A stretch of DNA of 64,000 bases. Origin: Cupriavidus alkaliphilus. Lineage in GTDB: Bacteria > Pseudomonadota > Gammaproteobacteria > Burkholderiales > Burkholderiaceae. The notes beneath the pieces are model-generated. The model did no database searches and had not been told where the DNA came from. It worked only from the letters and a program-made list of their open reading frames with translations. Below are positions 34,817 through 43,883 of this stretch, in pieces. The stretch is taken from NCBI RefSeq assembly GCF_900094595.1, contig NZ_FMAD01000004.1:310001-374000 (forward strand), read 5' to 3'. Position 1 is the stretch's first letter. Each line of letters opens with the position of its first letter. A program made the translations under genes and the position numbers.

Positions 34817-35587
34817 ATGAACAGCAAGGACGCAGCGCACCGCGCAAAGGACAGCAACGCCGGCGACACCGGCGGCCACACGGGCGGCGAACGGGCCGGC
34901 CATCCCGCCGGCAGCGTCTCGGCCCGCATCCGCGCGCGGCTGGAGGCCGCGCAGGGGCGCTTCCACGCCAACGACAATATCGCCCGCTATATCGAGCCCG
35001 GTGAAATGGAACAGCTGCAGGCCGAAGTCCAGGCCCGGCTGCAGGACGTGCTGCGGGCGCTGGTGATCGACGTCGACAACGACCACAACACGCAGGAAAC
35101 CGCGCGCCGGGTGGCCAAGATGTATTTGAAGGAGATCTTTGCCGGCCGCTATGCCAAGGCCCCGCCGGTGACGGAATTCCCCAACGTCGGCCAGCTCAAC
35201 GAGCTGATGATCGTGGGCCCGCTGCGCGTGCGCAGCGCCTGCTCGCACCACCTGTGCCCGATCATCGGCAAGCTGTGGATCGGGGTGATGCCGAACCAGC
35301 ATTCCAACCTGATCGGCCTGTCCAAGTATGCGCGTCTGGCCGAATGGATCATGTGCCGTCCGCAGATCCAGGAAGAGGCGGTGGCGCAGGTGGCCGACCT
35401 GCTGCAGGAAAAGATGAGTCCCGACGGTCTCGCCATCGTGATGGAGGCCGAGCACTTCTGCATGCACTGGCGCGGCGTGCGCGACACCGACGCCAAGATG
35501 ACCAACAGCGTGATGCGCGGCTCGTTTCTGAAGGACGACAGCCTGCGCCGCGAATTCCTCACGCTGCTGAACAATAACCGCGGCTAG
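34817..35587 (+). CDS. folE: GTP cyclohydrolase I
   Basis: 256 aa. The first 70 residues are hydrophilic and not part of the fold. The core has DNDHNTQETARRVAKMYLKEIFAG, then the zinc/active region RSACSHHLCPIIGKLWIG and LSKYARLAEWIMCRPQIQE, ending in FCMHWRGVRDTDAKMTNSVMRG. The zinc ligands C and HH and the catalytic His are intact. It turns GTP into dihydroneopterin triphosphate for folate and other pterins. It is followed at once by a BLUF photoreceptor gene, an unusual pairing. Confidence 0.92.
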   Translation: MNSKDAAHRAKDSNAGDTGGHTGGERAGHPAGSVSARIRARLEAAQGRFHANDNIARYIEPGEMEQLQAEVQARLQDVLRALVIDVDNDHNTQETARRVAKMYLKEIFAGRYAKAPPVTEFPNVGQLNELMIVGPLRVRSACSHHLCPIIGKLWIGVMPNQHSNLIGLSKYARLAEWIMCRPQIQEEAVAQVADLLQEKMSPDGLAIVMEAEHFCMHWRGVRDTDAKMTNSVMRGSFLKDDSLRREFLTLLNNNRG

Positions 35588-35639
35588 CGGGCAGCGAGCC
35601 GGCCGCCACACGGAGCGCCATTACCGGAGCGCCACGACC

Positions 35640-36083
35640 ATGCTAGTCCGCCTGCTCTATGCCAGCCGTGCCCGCCAGGCCATCGATGCCGCCCTGCTCG
35701 ATGCCATCCTGGCCGCCAGCCTGGAACGCAATCCGCGCCACGGCATCACCGGCGTGCTGTGCCATGGCAACGGCATCTTCCTGCAGGCGCTGGAAGGCGA
35801 CCGGCAGGAGGTCTCGCAGCTGTTCCAGTCGATCGCGCGCGATCCGCGCCACCACGACGTGACCCTGCTGCATTTCGAGGAAACCTGCACGCGCGACTTT
35901 GCCGGCTGGGCGATGGGGCAGGTCAATGCGGCGCGGCTCAATACCGCCACCCTGCTCAAGTTCTCCGCGCGCGCCGAGCTCGATCCCTACCGCACCGGCG
36001 GCGCGGCCTCGCTGGCGCTGCTCAAGGAGCTGATCGCCGGCGCGTCGGTGGTGTCGCGCACCGGCGAGCGCGGACGGCACTGA
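35640..36083 (+). CDS. BLUF-domain blue-light sensor
   Basis: 147 aa, a single BLUF domain with short helical tail. The flavin-contact residues are all present: Y7 in LLYASR, N31 in NPRHGITGVL, Q49 in FLQALEG and W90 in FAGWAMGQ. It should bind FAD and signal through its C-terminal helices to a partner, as short BLUF proteins do. The region before it repeats CGGAGCGCCA twice (35611-35620 and 35625-35634), giving two possible ribosome sites. It follows folE by about 50 bases. Confidence 0.92.
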   Translation: MLVRLLYASRARQAIDAALLDAILAASLERNPRHGITGVLCHGNGIFLQALEGDRQEVSQLFQSIARDPRHHDVTLLHFEETCTRDFAGWAMGQVNAARLNTATLLKFSARAELDPYRTGGAASLALLKELIAGASVVSRTGERGRH

Positions 36084-36100
36084 GCCGCGCCCGCGCACCG

Positions 36101-36361
36101 CTAGACCGTGACCGGCCCGTACAGGCCGCACTCCAGGTCGCTCTCGAACTCTTCCATCCAGGCGGTCCCGGCGCCGGCTTCATAGACGCTGGTCTTGTCG
36201 GTGCCGACCCGGCGTACGCTGACGCGCCGCGCGGCGTCGCCGTCGCCGTCGCCCTCGTCGGTAATGTCGAACATCTCCGCCGCCAGCCCGACATGCCTGC
36301 ACGCGTCCACGACCTGCTGCTGCTCGTCGGCGGGAAATTCAGTGAACGGTCTCGTTGCCAT
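36101..36361 (-). CDS. hypothetical protein, 86 aa
   Basis: Begins MATRPFTEFPADEQQQVVDACRHVGLAAEMFDI and continues with an acidic DEGDGDGDAARRVSVRR segment. A GGAGG site eight bases upstream supports this start. It is convergent with the BLUF gene. No signal, membrane span or known domain is seen. Small proteins of this type are common in Burkholderiales without assigned role. Confidence 0.65.
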   Translation of the reverse strand: MATRPFTEFPADEQQQVVDACRHVGLAAEMFDITDEGDGDGDAARRVSVRRVGTDKTSVYEAGAGTAWMEEFESDLECGLYGPVTV

Positions 36362-36506
36362 GGCATCCTCCGTCAAGGTTGAGATCGCCGCTTGCGCGCA
36401 GCGCGAACGCGCGTGACACCGCAGGCGCCACGCATGAAGCGGCACGCGCTGCCGGCATCCGGCCGGCGGCGCGTCCGCACCCTCCTGGGATCTTGTTGTT
36501 CGCGAC

Positions 36507-36671
36507 TCAGCTCTTGCGCTGGGTCACCGCCACGAACGGCGCCGGTGCGTGCTGCACGGACTGGCTGCCGCAATTCGGGCATGGTGGATGGGCAGAGGCA
36601 TGTTCCGCGAGATGTTCGGTTTTTTCGAACACATGGCCGCACTTCTCGCAGCGGTATTGATAGACGGGCAT
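36507..36671 (-). CDS. FmdB-family zinc ribbon protein
   Basis: 54 aa. MPVYQYRCEKCGHVFEKTEH opens with the first CxxC pair and the second pair is CPNCGS, so one zinc ribbon is expected. This is the FmdB/putative regulatory family (small single zinc ribbons of unclear function). The start is set at the MPVYQY methionine as in the family; upstream residues lack support. Confidence 0.75.
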   Translation of the reverse strand: MPVYQYRCEKCGHVFEKTEHLAEHASAHPPCPNCGSQSVQHAPAPFVAVTQRKS

Positions 36672-37091
36672 GGCATTCCCCCACGCGGTGCACACGCCGC
36701 GGGGCGCGTGTCAGCTTCATTCTAGGACAGCGGTCCGCGCCGCCAAGCGCCAAAATGCCGCGGCCGCCGGCATGTGGCTGGCACGTGTGGCCGGCGATGT
36801 CGCCACAGCGGCACTTTGCCGTGCATTGATCTCCCGCAATGGCTGTATCGCAAGACAAGCGCCGCAATCCTGCGCAAACCCAAGTCAAGCCGCGCGGCAT
36901 GCCGCTTATCTTCCAGAGATGTCATTGCATTGGCCGGATCCGGTCCTCCGCGCGATCCAGCGGCATCCGCGAACTAGCCGAATTCCGATTCAGCGAGGCG
37001 CGGAATCTGGCCAGAATCCGAGTCTTGTGATGACGCCACCGCACGGCGACACCAGCCGGAAGCCGGTTGCCGTCCCACCCGGAGATTGCCC
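36672..37091. other. intergenic region upstream of the response regulator
   Basis: About 420 bases. No gene can be supported; open frames here are shadows in GC-rich DNA. A GGAGATTGCCC ribosome site precedes the regulator. No clear promoter was picked out. Confidence 0.4.
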
Positions 37092-37739
37092 ATGAACGAC
37101 CAAGTCCTGCGCGTTGCGCTGGCCGACGACCACCCGCTGGTGATGGCCGCGCTGCGCGACTGCCTGCAGCGCAGCGCGCGCGTCCAGATCAGCGCCGAAT
37201 GCCGCAACGGCACCGAGCTGCTCGGCACGCTGGCGCGGCATCCCGCCGATATCGCCATCACCGATTTCTGCATGGGCCACGGCGATGCCTCGCTGGACGG
37301 CTTCAACCTGCTCAGCCGGCTGGCGCGGCGCCATCCGGCGACGCGGGTGGTGGTGATCAGCGCCCGCTCCAATGCCGCCATCGTCCGCCGCGCGATGAAG
37401 CTGGGCGTGCGCGGCTTCGTCAGCAAGGAGGATCCGCTGGAGGAAGTGGTGCGCGCCTGCGCCCACGCGGCGTTCGGCAGGGGCTGCTTCTGCTCGCCCG
37501 CGGTGCAAGCGGTGCTGCAGCGCGCGGCGCTGCCCGCCACGCCCGCGCGGGAGCCGACCCAGCGCGAGCTCGAAGTCATCCGGCTCTATGCGCAAGGCGC
37601 GCAGCTGACCGAGATCGCCGCCAAGCTGGGCCGCTCGGTCAGCACCATTTCCAGCCAGAAGACCGTGGCCATGCGCAAGCTCGGCGTGCAGACCAATACC
37701 GGCCTGATCCGCTACGCCTATGAAAGCGGGTTGATCTGA
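37092..37739 (+). CDS. LuxR-type response regulator (NarL/FixJ-like)
   Basis: 215 aa. Receiver domain with acidic pocket DDH at 12-14, phosphoacceptor D58 in ITDFCMG and the conserved Lys in FVSKED. C-terminal LuxR HTH with PTQRELEVIRLYAQGAQLTEIAAKLGRSVSTISSQK. The overlapping and immediate start of the hybrid kinase makes this a cognate pair of the BvgA/EvgA layout. Start ATG at 37092 has a GGAG site. Confidence 0.92.
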   Translation: MNDQVLRVALADDHPLVMAALRDCLQRSARVQISAECRNGTELLGTLARHPADIAITDFCMGHGDASLDGFNLLSRLARRHPATRVVVISARSNAAIVRRAMKLGVRGFVSKEDPLEEVVRACAHAAFGRGCFCSPAVQAVLQRAALPATPAREPTQRELEVIRLYAQGAQLTEIAAKLGRSVSTISSQKTVAMRKLGVQTNTGLIRYAYESGLI

Positions 37740-37751
37740 CCGCCCAGGGCC

Positions 37752-40700
37752 ATGCAGCAAGACCCCGACCGCACCCGCGACACCCTCGCCAGCACCTTCG
37801 ATGCGCTTGCCGACCACGCCCGGCGGCAGCAGCACCTGTACTCGGTGACCATCGCGGCGCTGATCGCCATCGTGCTGTGCTCGGGCACGCTGCTGGCCGG
37901 GCTGGCGGCGGACCAGCACCTGGACTATCGGCGCAGCCAGGTCGCGCATTATGTCGGCACGGTGTCGCAGCGGCTGCAGAACGAAGCCTCGTTCGTGCGC
38001 CGTACCGCGCTCAGCATCCGCTACCATCTCCGCGCCGCCGTCGCGGCCCCGTCGCGCGACCCTGACGTCGAGGCCTTGCGCCGCACCGGCGCGGCCGGCG
38101 TCCATGTCGAGGCCGTGCACAAGGACTACCATCTGCTGGCCGCCGATGCCACGCGGCAGGCCTGGGGCGCGCGCCTGCCGACCGAGTTCGCGCGGCTGCG
38201 GCAGGTCGCGCTGGCCGCGGTGGCCACGCAGCAGGCCTTCGACCTGGACCATGGCGCCTACGCGGTCTCGCTGTACGAGGACAGCGCGGTCGTGATCCGC
38301 AAACCCGAGGAGCACGCGCCGCTGGCGCTGGATCCGGCGCTGATCCCGCGCCTGCGCGCGCAGCTGACCCGCGCGCTGCTGGACCGCACCGGCCATGCCG
38401 TGCCGGCGCGCGACCACCCCGTCTGGCTGGGGCCGCTGCGCGACCCCGTTGACGACAGCCCCATCATGGTCCTGGCCGGCGCCGCCTATGCCGGCGACGC
38501 ACCCACCATGCTGGTGGCCGCCTGCGTGCCGGTGCAGGCGTTCCTGGCCGGCCTGCCGCCGCCCCGGGACCACGCCGGCCTGGCGCTGCTCGATGACGCG
38601 GACCGCCTGATCGACGTGTGGCCGCATGCCGGCACGCTGACCTCGGCCAGCGCCCGCGACATCGCTGCGCGGGTCCGCGGCCTGCCGCACAACGCGTTGC
38701 GCCTGACGCGCTCGGGCGTGGTGCTGGTGCAGCCGCTGCAGCCCGGCTTCGGCCTGCTGGTCTACCACCTGCCATACCGGCTGCTGTTCAACGCGCTGGC
38801 GGCCGAACTGGCGGTGATCGGCGCCGCCATGCTGCTGCTGACCGGCGCCATCGTGCTCGCGGCGCACTACTGGAGCCGGCACCTGCTGCGGCGTTCGCAT
38901 GCCGAAGCCCGGCGCGCGCTGGAAAGCGAGCTGATGAACCAGGTGCTGGTCAGTGCCACGCCGGTCGGCCTGTGCATCGTGCGCCAGCACGACTACGCCG
39001 TGCTGGCCTGCAATCCGCTGGCGGCATCGCTGCTGCCAGCGCGACTGCACCAACCGCTGTCCGCCGCGGTGGCCGGGGCGCTGTCACGGCAGCCATGCGG
39101 CGCCGGCGGCGGCCCCGCATCGGTCTGCAGCATCACCGTCGCGGCCCCGGAAGCGCCCGGCCCGGCTGAAGCGACACCGCGCTTCCTGCAGCTTACCTAT
39201 GCCCCGGCGCGCTACCGCGATGAAGCCGTGCTGTTCTGCGCGGTCCAGGACTGCACCGCGCAAGAGGCACTGCAGCAGCAGCTGCGCTCCGCCCAGCAGG
39301 CCACCGAGGCGATGCTGCGGGTGCGCTCGACCTTCTTTGCCGCGATGAGCCACGAAATCCGCACGCCGCTGAACGCGCTGCTCGGCAACCTCGAACTGCT
39401 GGCGCGCAGCGGCGGCATGGAGCCGCACGCGGCGCGGCTGCGCGCGCTGGAGACCGCCGCCGGCTCGCTGCGCCGCATCGTCAACGATGTGCTGGACTTC
39501 TCCAAGATCGACGCGGGGCAGCTGGCGCTCGTCAATGCGCCGTTCCGTCCCGTCGAGGCCCTGGAGAGCCTGGCGCTGGCCTATGCGCCCATGGTCGCAG
39601 GCCGCCCGCTGCGCTTTTGCCTGCAGCTGTCGCCGACGCTGGACACGGAAGTCGTGGGCGATCGCACGCGGCTGGCGCAGGTCTTCAACAACCTGCTGAA
39701 CAACGCCTTCAAGTTCACCGACAGCGGCCGCATCACGCTGAGCGGCGAACTGCAGGCCGATGCGCATGGCACGCAGCGGCTGTTCTGCCGCGTCAGCGAT
39801 TCCGGCATCGGCATGACACCGGCACTGGCGGCGCGCGTGTTCCAGCCGTTCGTGCAGGGCGATGCCGCCGCCGACAGCCGCTATGGCGGCACCGGGCTGG
39901 GGTTGTCGATCTGCGCCAGGCTGTGCGAGCTGATGGGCGGCAGCATCGCCGTCAACAGCGTGCCGGACGTCGGCAGCGCGTTCACGGTGTCGGTGCCGCT
40001 GGCGCCGGCCGATACCGAGCCGTATGCGCCAGCGGCGGCCCGCGTGACGCACGGCGGCCATGTGCTGGTGCTGTCGCCGGACCCACGCACCGGCGCGTCG
40101 ATCGAAGCCTGGCTCAAGTCCGCGGGCTGGCACACCGAGGCGGCGGCCTCCATCGCCACGGCGCAGGAAAGCGTGCAGCGCAACGCGCCCGCTGCCGTGG
40201 TCGCGACCGAAGACTTTGCGCCAGCGGCGCTGGATGCGCTGCGCCAGTCCGCGCCGCTGGTGTGGCTGACGGCCGACGGCCCGCATCGCCCGCGGCAGCA
40301 CAGCCCCGGCATGCTGGAGGCCTCGGCCTTCAGCCATCGCGCACTGCTCGACGCCGTGGCGGCCGCCGCCGGCGCAACGCAGCAGGCGACGCTGCCCATG
40401 CCCGCCCCCGCACCGGCTGCGCTGCCCGCGCCCGCGGCGGCGCCCCTGACCATCCTGGTCGCCGAAGACAATGCGCTGAACCAGTCGCTGGTGGCAGAGC
40501 AACTGCAGGCAATCGGCTGCCACCCCATCGTCACGGGCAATGGCAGGCAGGCACTGGCGGTGCTGGCGCGCACGCGCGTCGACGCGCTGCTGACCGACCT
40601 GCATATGCCGGAAATGGACGGCCACGCTTTGCTGCACGCCGTGCAGGCGAAGTATCCGGGACTGCCGGTCATCGCCTTCAGCGCCGTGGCATGCAGCGAC

Positions 40701-41153
40701 CCCGAGCACGACTGGCGCCTGCGCGGCTTCTCTGGTTACCTGGCCAAGCCCGCCTCGCTGCAGGACCTGGACGCGTGCCTGCGCGGCCTGCCTGGCGCCG
40801 CCACCGATGCCGCCACCGATGCCGGCGCCTGCGCGCAACCGCGCGACCCGGCCACCGCGGTGGAGGCCCCGCGCCGCCGCTACGAAGACATGCTGCGCCG
40901 GCAGCTGCAGCAAGACCTGCCGGCGCTGGCCCGCGTCCTCGCGCAGCAGGACCCGGCCGGCCTGCGCCACTGGGTGCATGCCGCGGCGGGCGCCTTCATG
41001 ATCGTGCGGCGCCAGTCCATCGTCAGGGAATGCCGGGACCTCGAGGCACTGTGCGAGGCGGCCCCCGGCTGGGTCCCGGCCATGGCCGAAGCGGCAGACC
41101 TCTTGTACAAGCGGCTGCAGCGCTATGCGCTGGGCGCCGCGGCGAGTCCGTGA
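37752..41153 (+). CDS. hybrid sensor histidine kinase with receiver and Hpt domains
   Basis: 1133 aa in the BvgS/EvgS/RcsC order: TM helix near residues 30-58, an extracytoplasmic sensor to about 345, second TM, a PAS-like segment, HisKA with H534 in MSHEIRTPLN, an HATPase domain (FKFTDSGRI, YGGTGLGLSIC), receiver with D949 in LTDLHMPEMDG and a C-terminal Hpt domain with H1076 in VHAAAGAFM. Signal would travel His-Asp-His-Asp to the neighbouring LuxR-type regulator. The periplasmic sensor matches no named family by eye. Confidence 0.92.
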   Translation: MQQDPDRTRDTLASTFDALADHARRQQHLYSVTIAALIAIVLCSGTLLAGLAADQHLDYRRSQVAHYVGTVSQRLQNEASFVRRTALSIRYHLRAAVAAPSRDPDVEALRRTGAAGVHVEAVHKDYHLLAADATRQAWGARLPTEFARLRQVALAAVATQQAFDLDHGAYAVSLYEDSAVVIRKPEEHAPLALDPALIPRLRAQLTRALLDRTGHAVPARDHPVWLGPLRDPVDDSPIMVLAGAAYAGDAPTMLVAACVPVQAFLAGLPPPRDHAGLALLDDADRLIDVWPHAGTLTSASARDIAARVRGLPHNALRLTRSGVVLVQPLQPGFGLLVYHLPYRLLFNALAAELAVIGAAMLLLTGAIVLAAHYWSRHLLRRSHAEARRALESELMNQVLVSATPVGLCIVRQHDYAVLACNPLAASLLPARLHQPLSAAVAGALSRQPCGAGGGPASVCSITVAAPEAPGPAEATPRFLQLTYAPARYRDEAVLFCAVQDCTAQEALQQQLRSAQQATEAMLRVRSTFFAAMSHEIRTPLNALLGNLELLARSGGMEPHAARLRALETAAGSLRRIVNDVLDFSKIDAGQLALVNAPFRPVEALESLALAYAPMVAGRPLRFCLQLSPTLDTEVVGDRTRLAQVFNNLLNNAFKFTDSGRITLSGELQADAHGTQRLFCRVSDSGIGMTPALAARVFQPFVQGDAAADSRYGGTGLGLSICARLCELMGGSIAVNSVPDVGSAFTVSVPLAPADTEPYAPAAARVTHGGHVLVLSPDPRTGASIEAWLKSAGWHTEAAASIATAQESVQRNAPAAVVATEDFAPAALDALRQSAPLVWLTADGPHRPRQHSPGMLEASAFSHRALLDAVAAAAGATQQATLPMPAPAPAALPAPAAAPLTILVAEDNALNQSLVAEQLQAIGCHPIVTGNGRQALAVLARTRVDALLTDLHMPEMDGHALLHAVQAKYPGLPVIAFSAVACSDPEHDWRLRGFSGYLAKPASLQDLDACLRGLPGAATDAATDAGACAQPRDPATAVEAPRRRYEDMLRRQLQQDLPALARVLAQQDPAGLRHWVHAAAGAFMIVRRQSIVRECRDLEALCEAAPGWVPAMAEAADLLYKRLQRYALGAAASP

Positions 41154-41286
41154 CCGCTGACAGCACCGCATTACCACAATTGGCGGATTTGCGAGCAGCC
41201 CCACGCGCGACCATAATGGCAACGCCGCGCCGTGGCCCGCCTGGCCGATCCGACCCGGGCGCGGCATTGTCTCCAATGTCTCCCCC

Positions 41287-42678
41287 ATGCCGCCAGAACA
41301 AGGCTTGCCCCAGCCCCAGCGCACCTGGGCCATCCTCACCGTTTTCTTCGGCCTGATCATGGCCGTGCTCGACGGCTCGATCGCCAATATCGCGCTGCCG
41401 TCGATCTCGCGCGAACTGCAGGCCGATCCCGCCAGCACCATCTGGGTCGTCAACGCCTACCAGCTGACGGTGACCGTATGCCTGCTGCCGCTGTCGTCGC
41501 TGGGCGACATCCTGGGCTACAAGCGGGTCTACCGCGCCGGGCTTGCGACCTTCCTGGCAGGATCGCTGCTGTGCGCGCTGTCGGTCAACCTGCCGATGCT
41601 GGTGGCCGCGCGCGTGCTGCAGGGCATCGGCGGCGCCGGCATCATGAGTGTCAACACCGCGCTGGTGCGCTTTATCTACCCGCCCACGCGGCTGGGCCGC
41701 GGCATCGGTCTCAATGCGCTGGTGGTGGGCGTGACCATCGCCGTGGGGCCGTCGCTGGGTGCACTGATCCTGGCGGTGGCCAGCTGGCCCTGGCTGTTCG
41801 CGGTCAATGTGCCGGTGGCCATCGCCGCGCTGGCGCTGAGCCGCACCGCGCTGCCAGATACGCCGCCGCAGCCGCGCGGTTTCGACTACCCCAGCGCGCT
41901 GCTGTCGGCGCTGGTGTTCGGCATGTTTATCCTGAGCGTCGACGGCCTCGGCCACCCCCGCTGGCGCCTGGCCGGCTGCGCGGGCGTGGCGCTGGCGGTC
42001 GGGCTGGGCTGGCTGCTGGTGCGCCGCCAGCGCGGCCGCGCCGCGCCGCTGGTGCCAGTGGACCTGTTCGCGAGCCGCTCGTTCACGCTGGCGGTGGGGA
42101 CTTCATTTTGCTCGTTCATGACGCAGATGCTGGCCTTTATCGCGCTGCCGTTCTTCCTCGAGTACCAGCTCGGACGGTCGCTGCAGGAGACCGGCCTGCT
42201 GATCACGCCGTGGCCGCTGATGGTGGCGGTAATGGCCGCGGTTTCGGGCCGGCTGTCGGACCGCTATCCGGCCAGCATCCTCGCCGGCATCGGGCTGGCC
42301 ATGCTCGGCGGCGGACTGGTCGGCCTGGCCACGCTGGGCCCGGACGCCGGCAGCTTCGACATCGCCTGGCGCATGGCCATGTGCGGCACCGGCTTCGGCT
42401 TCTTCCAGTCCCCTAACAACCGCGCCATGATCGGCGCCACGCCGGCGGAACGCAGCGGCGGCGCCAGTGGCGCGCAGGCGACCACGCGGCTGCTGGGGCA
42501 GACCACCGGCACGGCACTGGTGGCGCTGATGTTCAGCCTGTCGCCGGCGGGCGCGGCGCGCATGGCGCTGTATGTGGCGGCGGCCGTGGCGGCGGTGGGG
42601 GCGATGATCAGCCTGAGCCGCTTGCGCGATGCCAGTGGCGAGACGGTGGGGCGGGAGGCGGTGGAGCCGGATGCGTGA
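41287..42678 (+). CDS. MFS transporter, DHA2-type (14 TM) drug efflux
   Basis: 463 aa, mostly hydrophobic. It has the DHA2/EmrB opening (FFGLIMAVLDGSIANIALPSISRELQADPASTIWVVNAYQL), motif A form LGDILGYKRVYRAGL, and the RVLQGIGGAGIMSVNTAL motif C region. It would export drugs or metabolites in exchange for protons. It follows the kinase gene after about 130 bases but likely has its own promoter. No membrane fusion partner is seen. Confidence 0.9.
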   Translation: MPPEQGLPQPQRTWAILTVFFGLIMAVLDGSIANIALPSISRELQADPASTIWVVNAYQLTVTVCLLPLSSLGDILGYKRVYRAGLATFLAGSLLCALSVNLPMLVAARVLQGIGGAGIMSVNTALVRFIYPPTRLGRGIGLNALVVGVTIAVGPSLGALILAVASWPWLFAVNVPVAIAALALSRTALPDTPPQPRGFDYPSALLSALVFGMFILSVDGLGHPRWRLAGCAGVALAVGLGWLLVRRQRGRAAPLVPVDLFASRSFTLAVGTSFCSFMTQMLAFIALPFFLEYQLGRSLQETGLLITPWPLMVAVMAAVSGRLSDRYPASILAGIGLAMLGGGLVGLATLGPDAGSFDIAWRMAMCGTGFGFFQSPNNRAMIGATPAERSGGASGAQATTRLLGQTTGTALVALMFSLSPAGAARMALYVAAAVAAVGAMISLSRLRDASGETVGREAVEPDA

Positions 42679-42745
42679 TCATTCGGGTTGCAGGTGATGG
42701 GGGGCAAGCGGCACCACTGACTGTTCCGACACCGCTTGTTTGCGC

Positions 42746-42769
42746 CCCTCTCCCGCAAGCGGGAGAGGG
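42746..42769. repeat. REP-like palindromic hairpin between convergent genes
   Basis: An 11-bp perfect stem (CCCTCTCCCGC and GCGGGAGAGGG) with an AA loop lies between the MFS gene and the convergent TctC gene. This exact shape is a widespread repeat at the 3' ends of genes in betaproteobacteria and Xanthomonads. It likely serves as a bidirectional transcription barrier. Confidence 0.7.
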
Positions 42770-42810
42770 AGTAACCAATCGGGATTTGAAAGGCGCCGGC
42801 GGCAATGAAC

Positions 42811-43788
42811 CTACTCCGCCTTGGCCCCTGACTCCTTCACCACCCTCGCCCACTTGGCGATTTCCTGGCGCTGGTACGCGGCCAGTTTTTCCGGCGTGCC
42901 CAGCACCGGGTCCAGCCCCAGCGTCTTCAGCTTTGCCTGCACCTCGGGCAGCGTGAAGATGCGGTTGAGCTCGGCATTCAGTCTGGCCACCACCTCCTTC
43001 GGCGTGTTCGCCGGCGCGAATACCGCGAACCACGAATCCGCCTCGAAGCCCGGCAGGCCCTGCTCGGCCAGCGTCGGGATATCCGGTGCCGAGGCCGAGC
43101 GCTTCGCGCTGGTGATGCCCAGCGCGCGCAGCTTGCCCTCGCGCACCACCGGCAGGGCCGACGGCAGGTTATCGAACATCATGGTGATATGGCCGCCGAG
43201 CAGGTCGGGAATGGCCATGGCGCGGCCCTTGTAGGGGACATGCGTGATCTTGACCTCCGCCATCGCATTGAACATTTCCCCGGCCACATGCGGCGAGGTG
43301 CCGATGCCCGGCGTGCCGAAGGTCAGGCCGCCCGGCTTGGCCTTGGCCAGCGCGATCAGTTCCGCCACGTTCTTCGCCGGCACGCCGGGGTTGACCACCA
43401 GCACATTGGGCGTCGAAGCGATCAGCATGACCGGCGCGAAGTCCTTAACCATGTCGTACGGCATCTTGCTATACAGCGCGCCGTTGATCGAATGCGTGCC
43501 GACGGTGCCGAGCGCCAGCGTATGGCCGTCCGCCGGCGCGTGCGCCACGGCCTCGGCGCCGATATTGCCGCCCGCGCCGGGCTTGTTGTCGACCACCACG
43601 GGCTGGCCCCAGGCGGGCGAGATCTTCTCCGAGACGATGCGCGCCAGCGTGTCGGGCGCGCCCCCGGTGGGGAAGCCGACCACGATGCGGATGGGCTTGG
43701 CGGGGTAGCCCTGTGCCTGCGCGGCGATGGGGCTGGCCAGGATGGATGCGGCAAGCACTGCCGCCGCGGCAACGGTACCGAAACGCAT
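42811..43788 (-). CDS. TctC/Bug-type solute-binding protein
   Basis: 325 aa. Signal peptide to about residue 26 (AAAAVLAASILASPIAAQAQG), then YPAKPIRIVVGFPTGGAPDTLARIVSEKIS and VVVDNKPGAGGNIGAEAVAH. The start at 43788 has a GGAGGAGCATCC site. It lies about 95 bases downstream of an SDR gene on the same strand, so the SDR product and this receptor are probably made together. Confidence 0.93.
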   Translation of the reverse strand: MRFGTVAAAAVLAASILASPIAAQAQGYPAKPIRIVVGFPTGGAPDTLARIVSEKISPAWGQPVVVDNKPGAGGNIGAEAVAHAPADGHTLALGTVGTHSINGALYSKMPYDMVKDFAPVMLIASTPNVLVVNPGVPAKNVAELIALAKAKPGGLTFGTPGIGTSPHVAGEMFNAMAEVKITHVPYKGRAMAIPDLLGGHITMMFDNLPSALPVVREGKLRALGITSAKRSASAPDIPTLAEQGLPGFEADSWFAVFAPANTPKEVVARLNAELNRIFTLPEVQAKLKTLGLDPVLGTPEKLAAYQRQEIAKWARVVKESGAKAE

Positions 43789-43883
43789 GGGATGCTCCTC
43801 CGGTCGCGCGCGGCTGCGTGGCCGCGCGCATTGTGAAGGCGGCGGCAATGCCGCCGCCGGAACCTGCCAGGCTGCCTGCTGCC

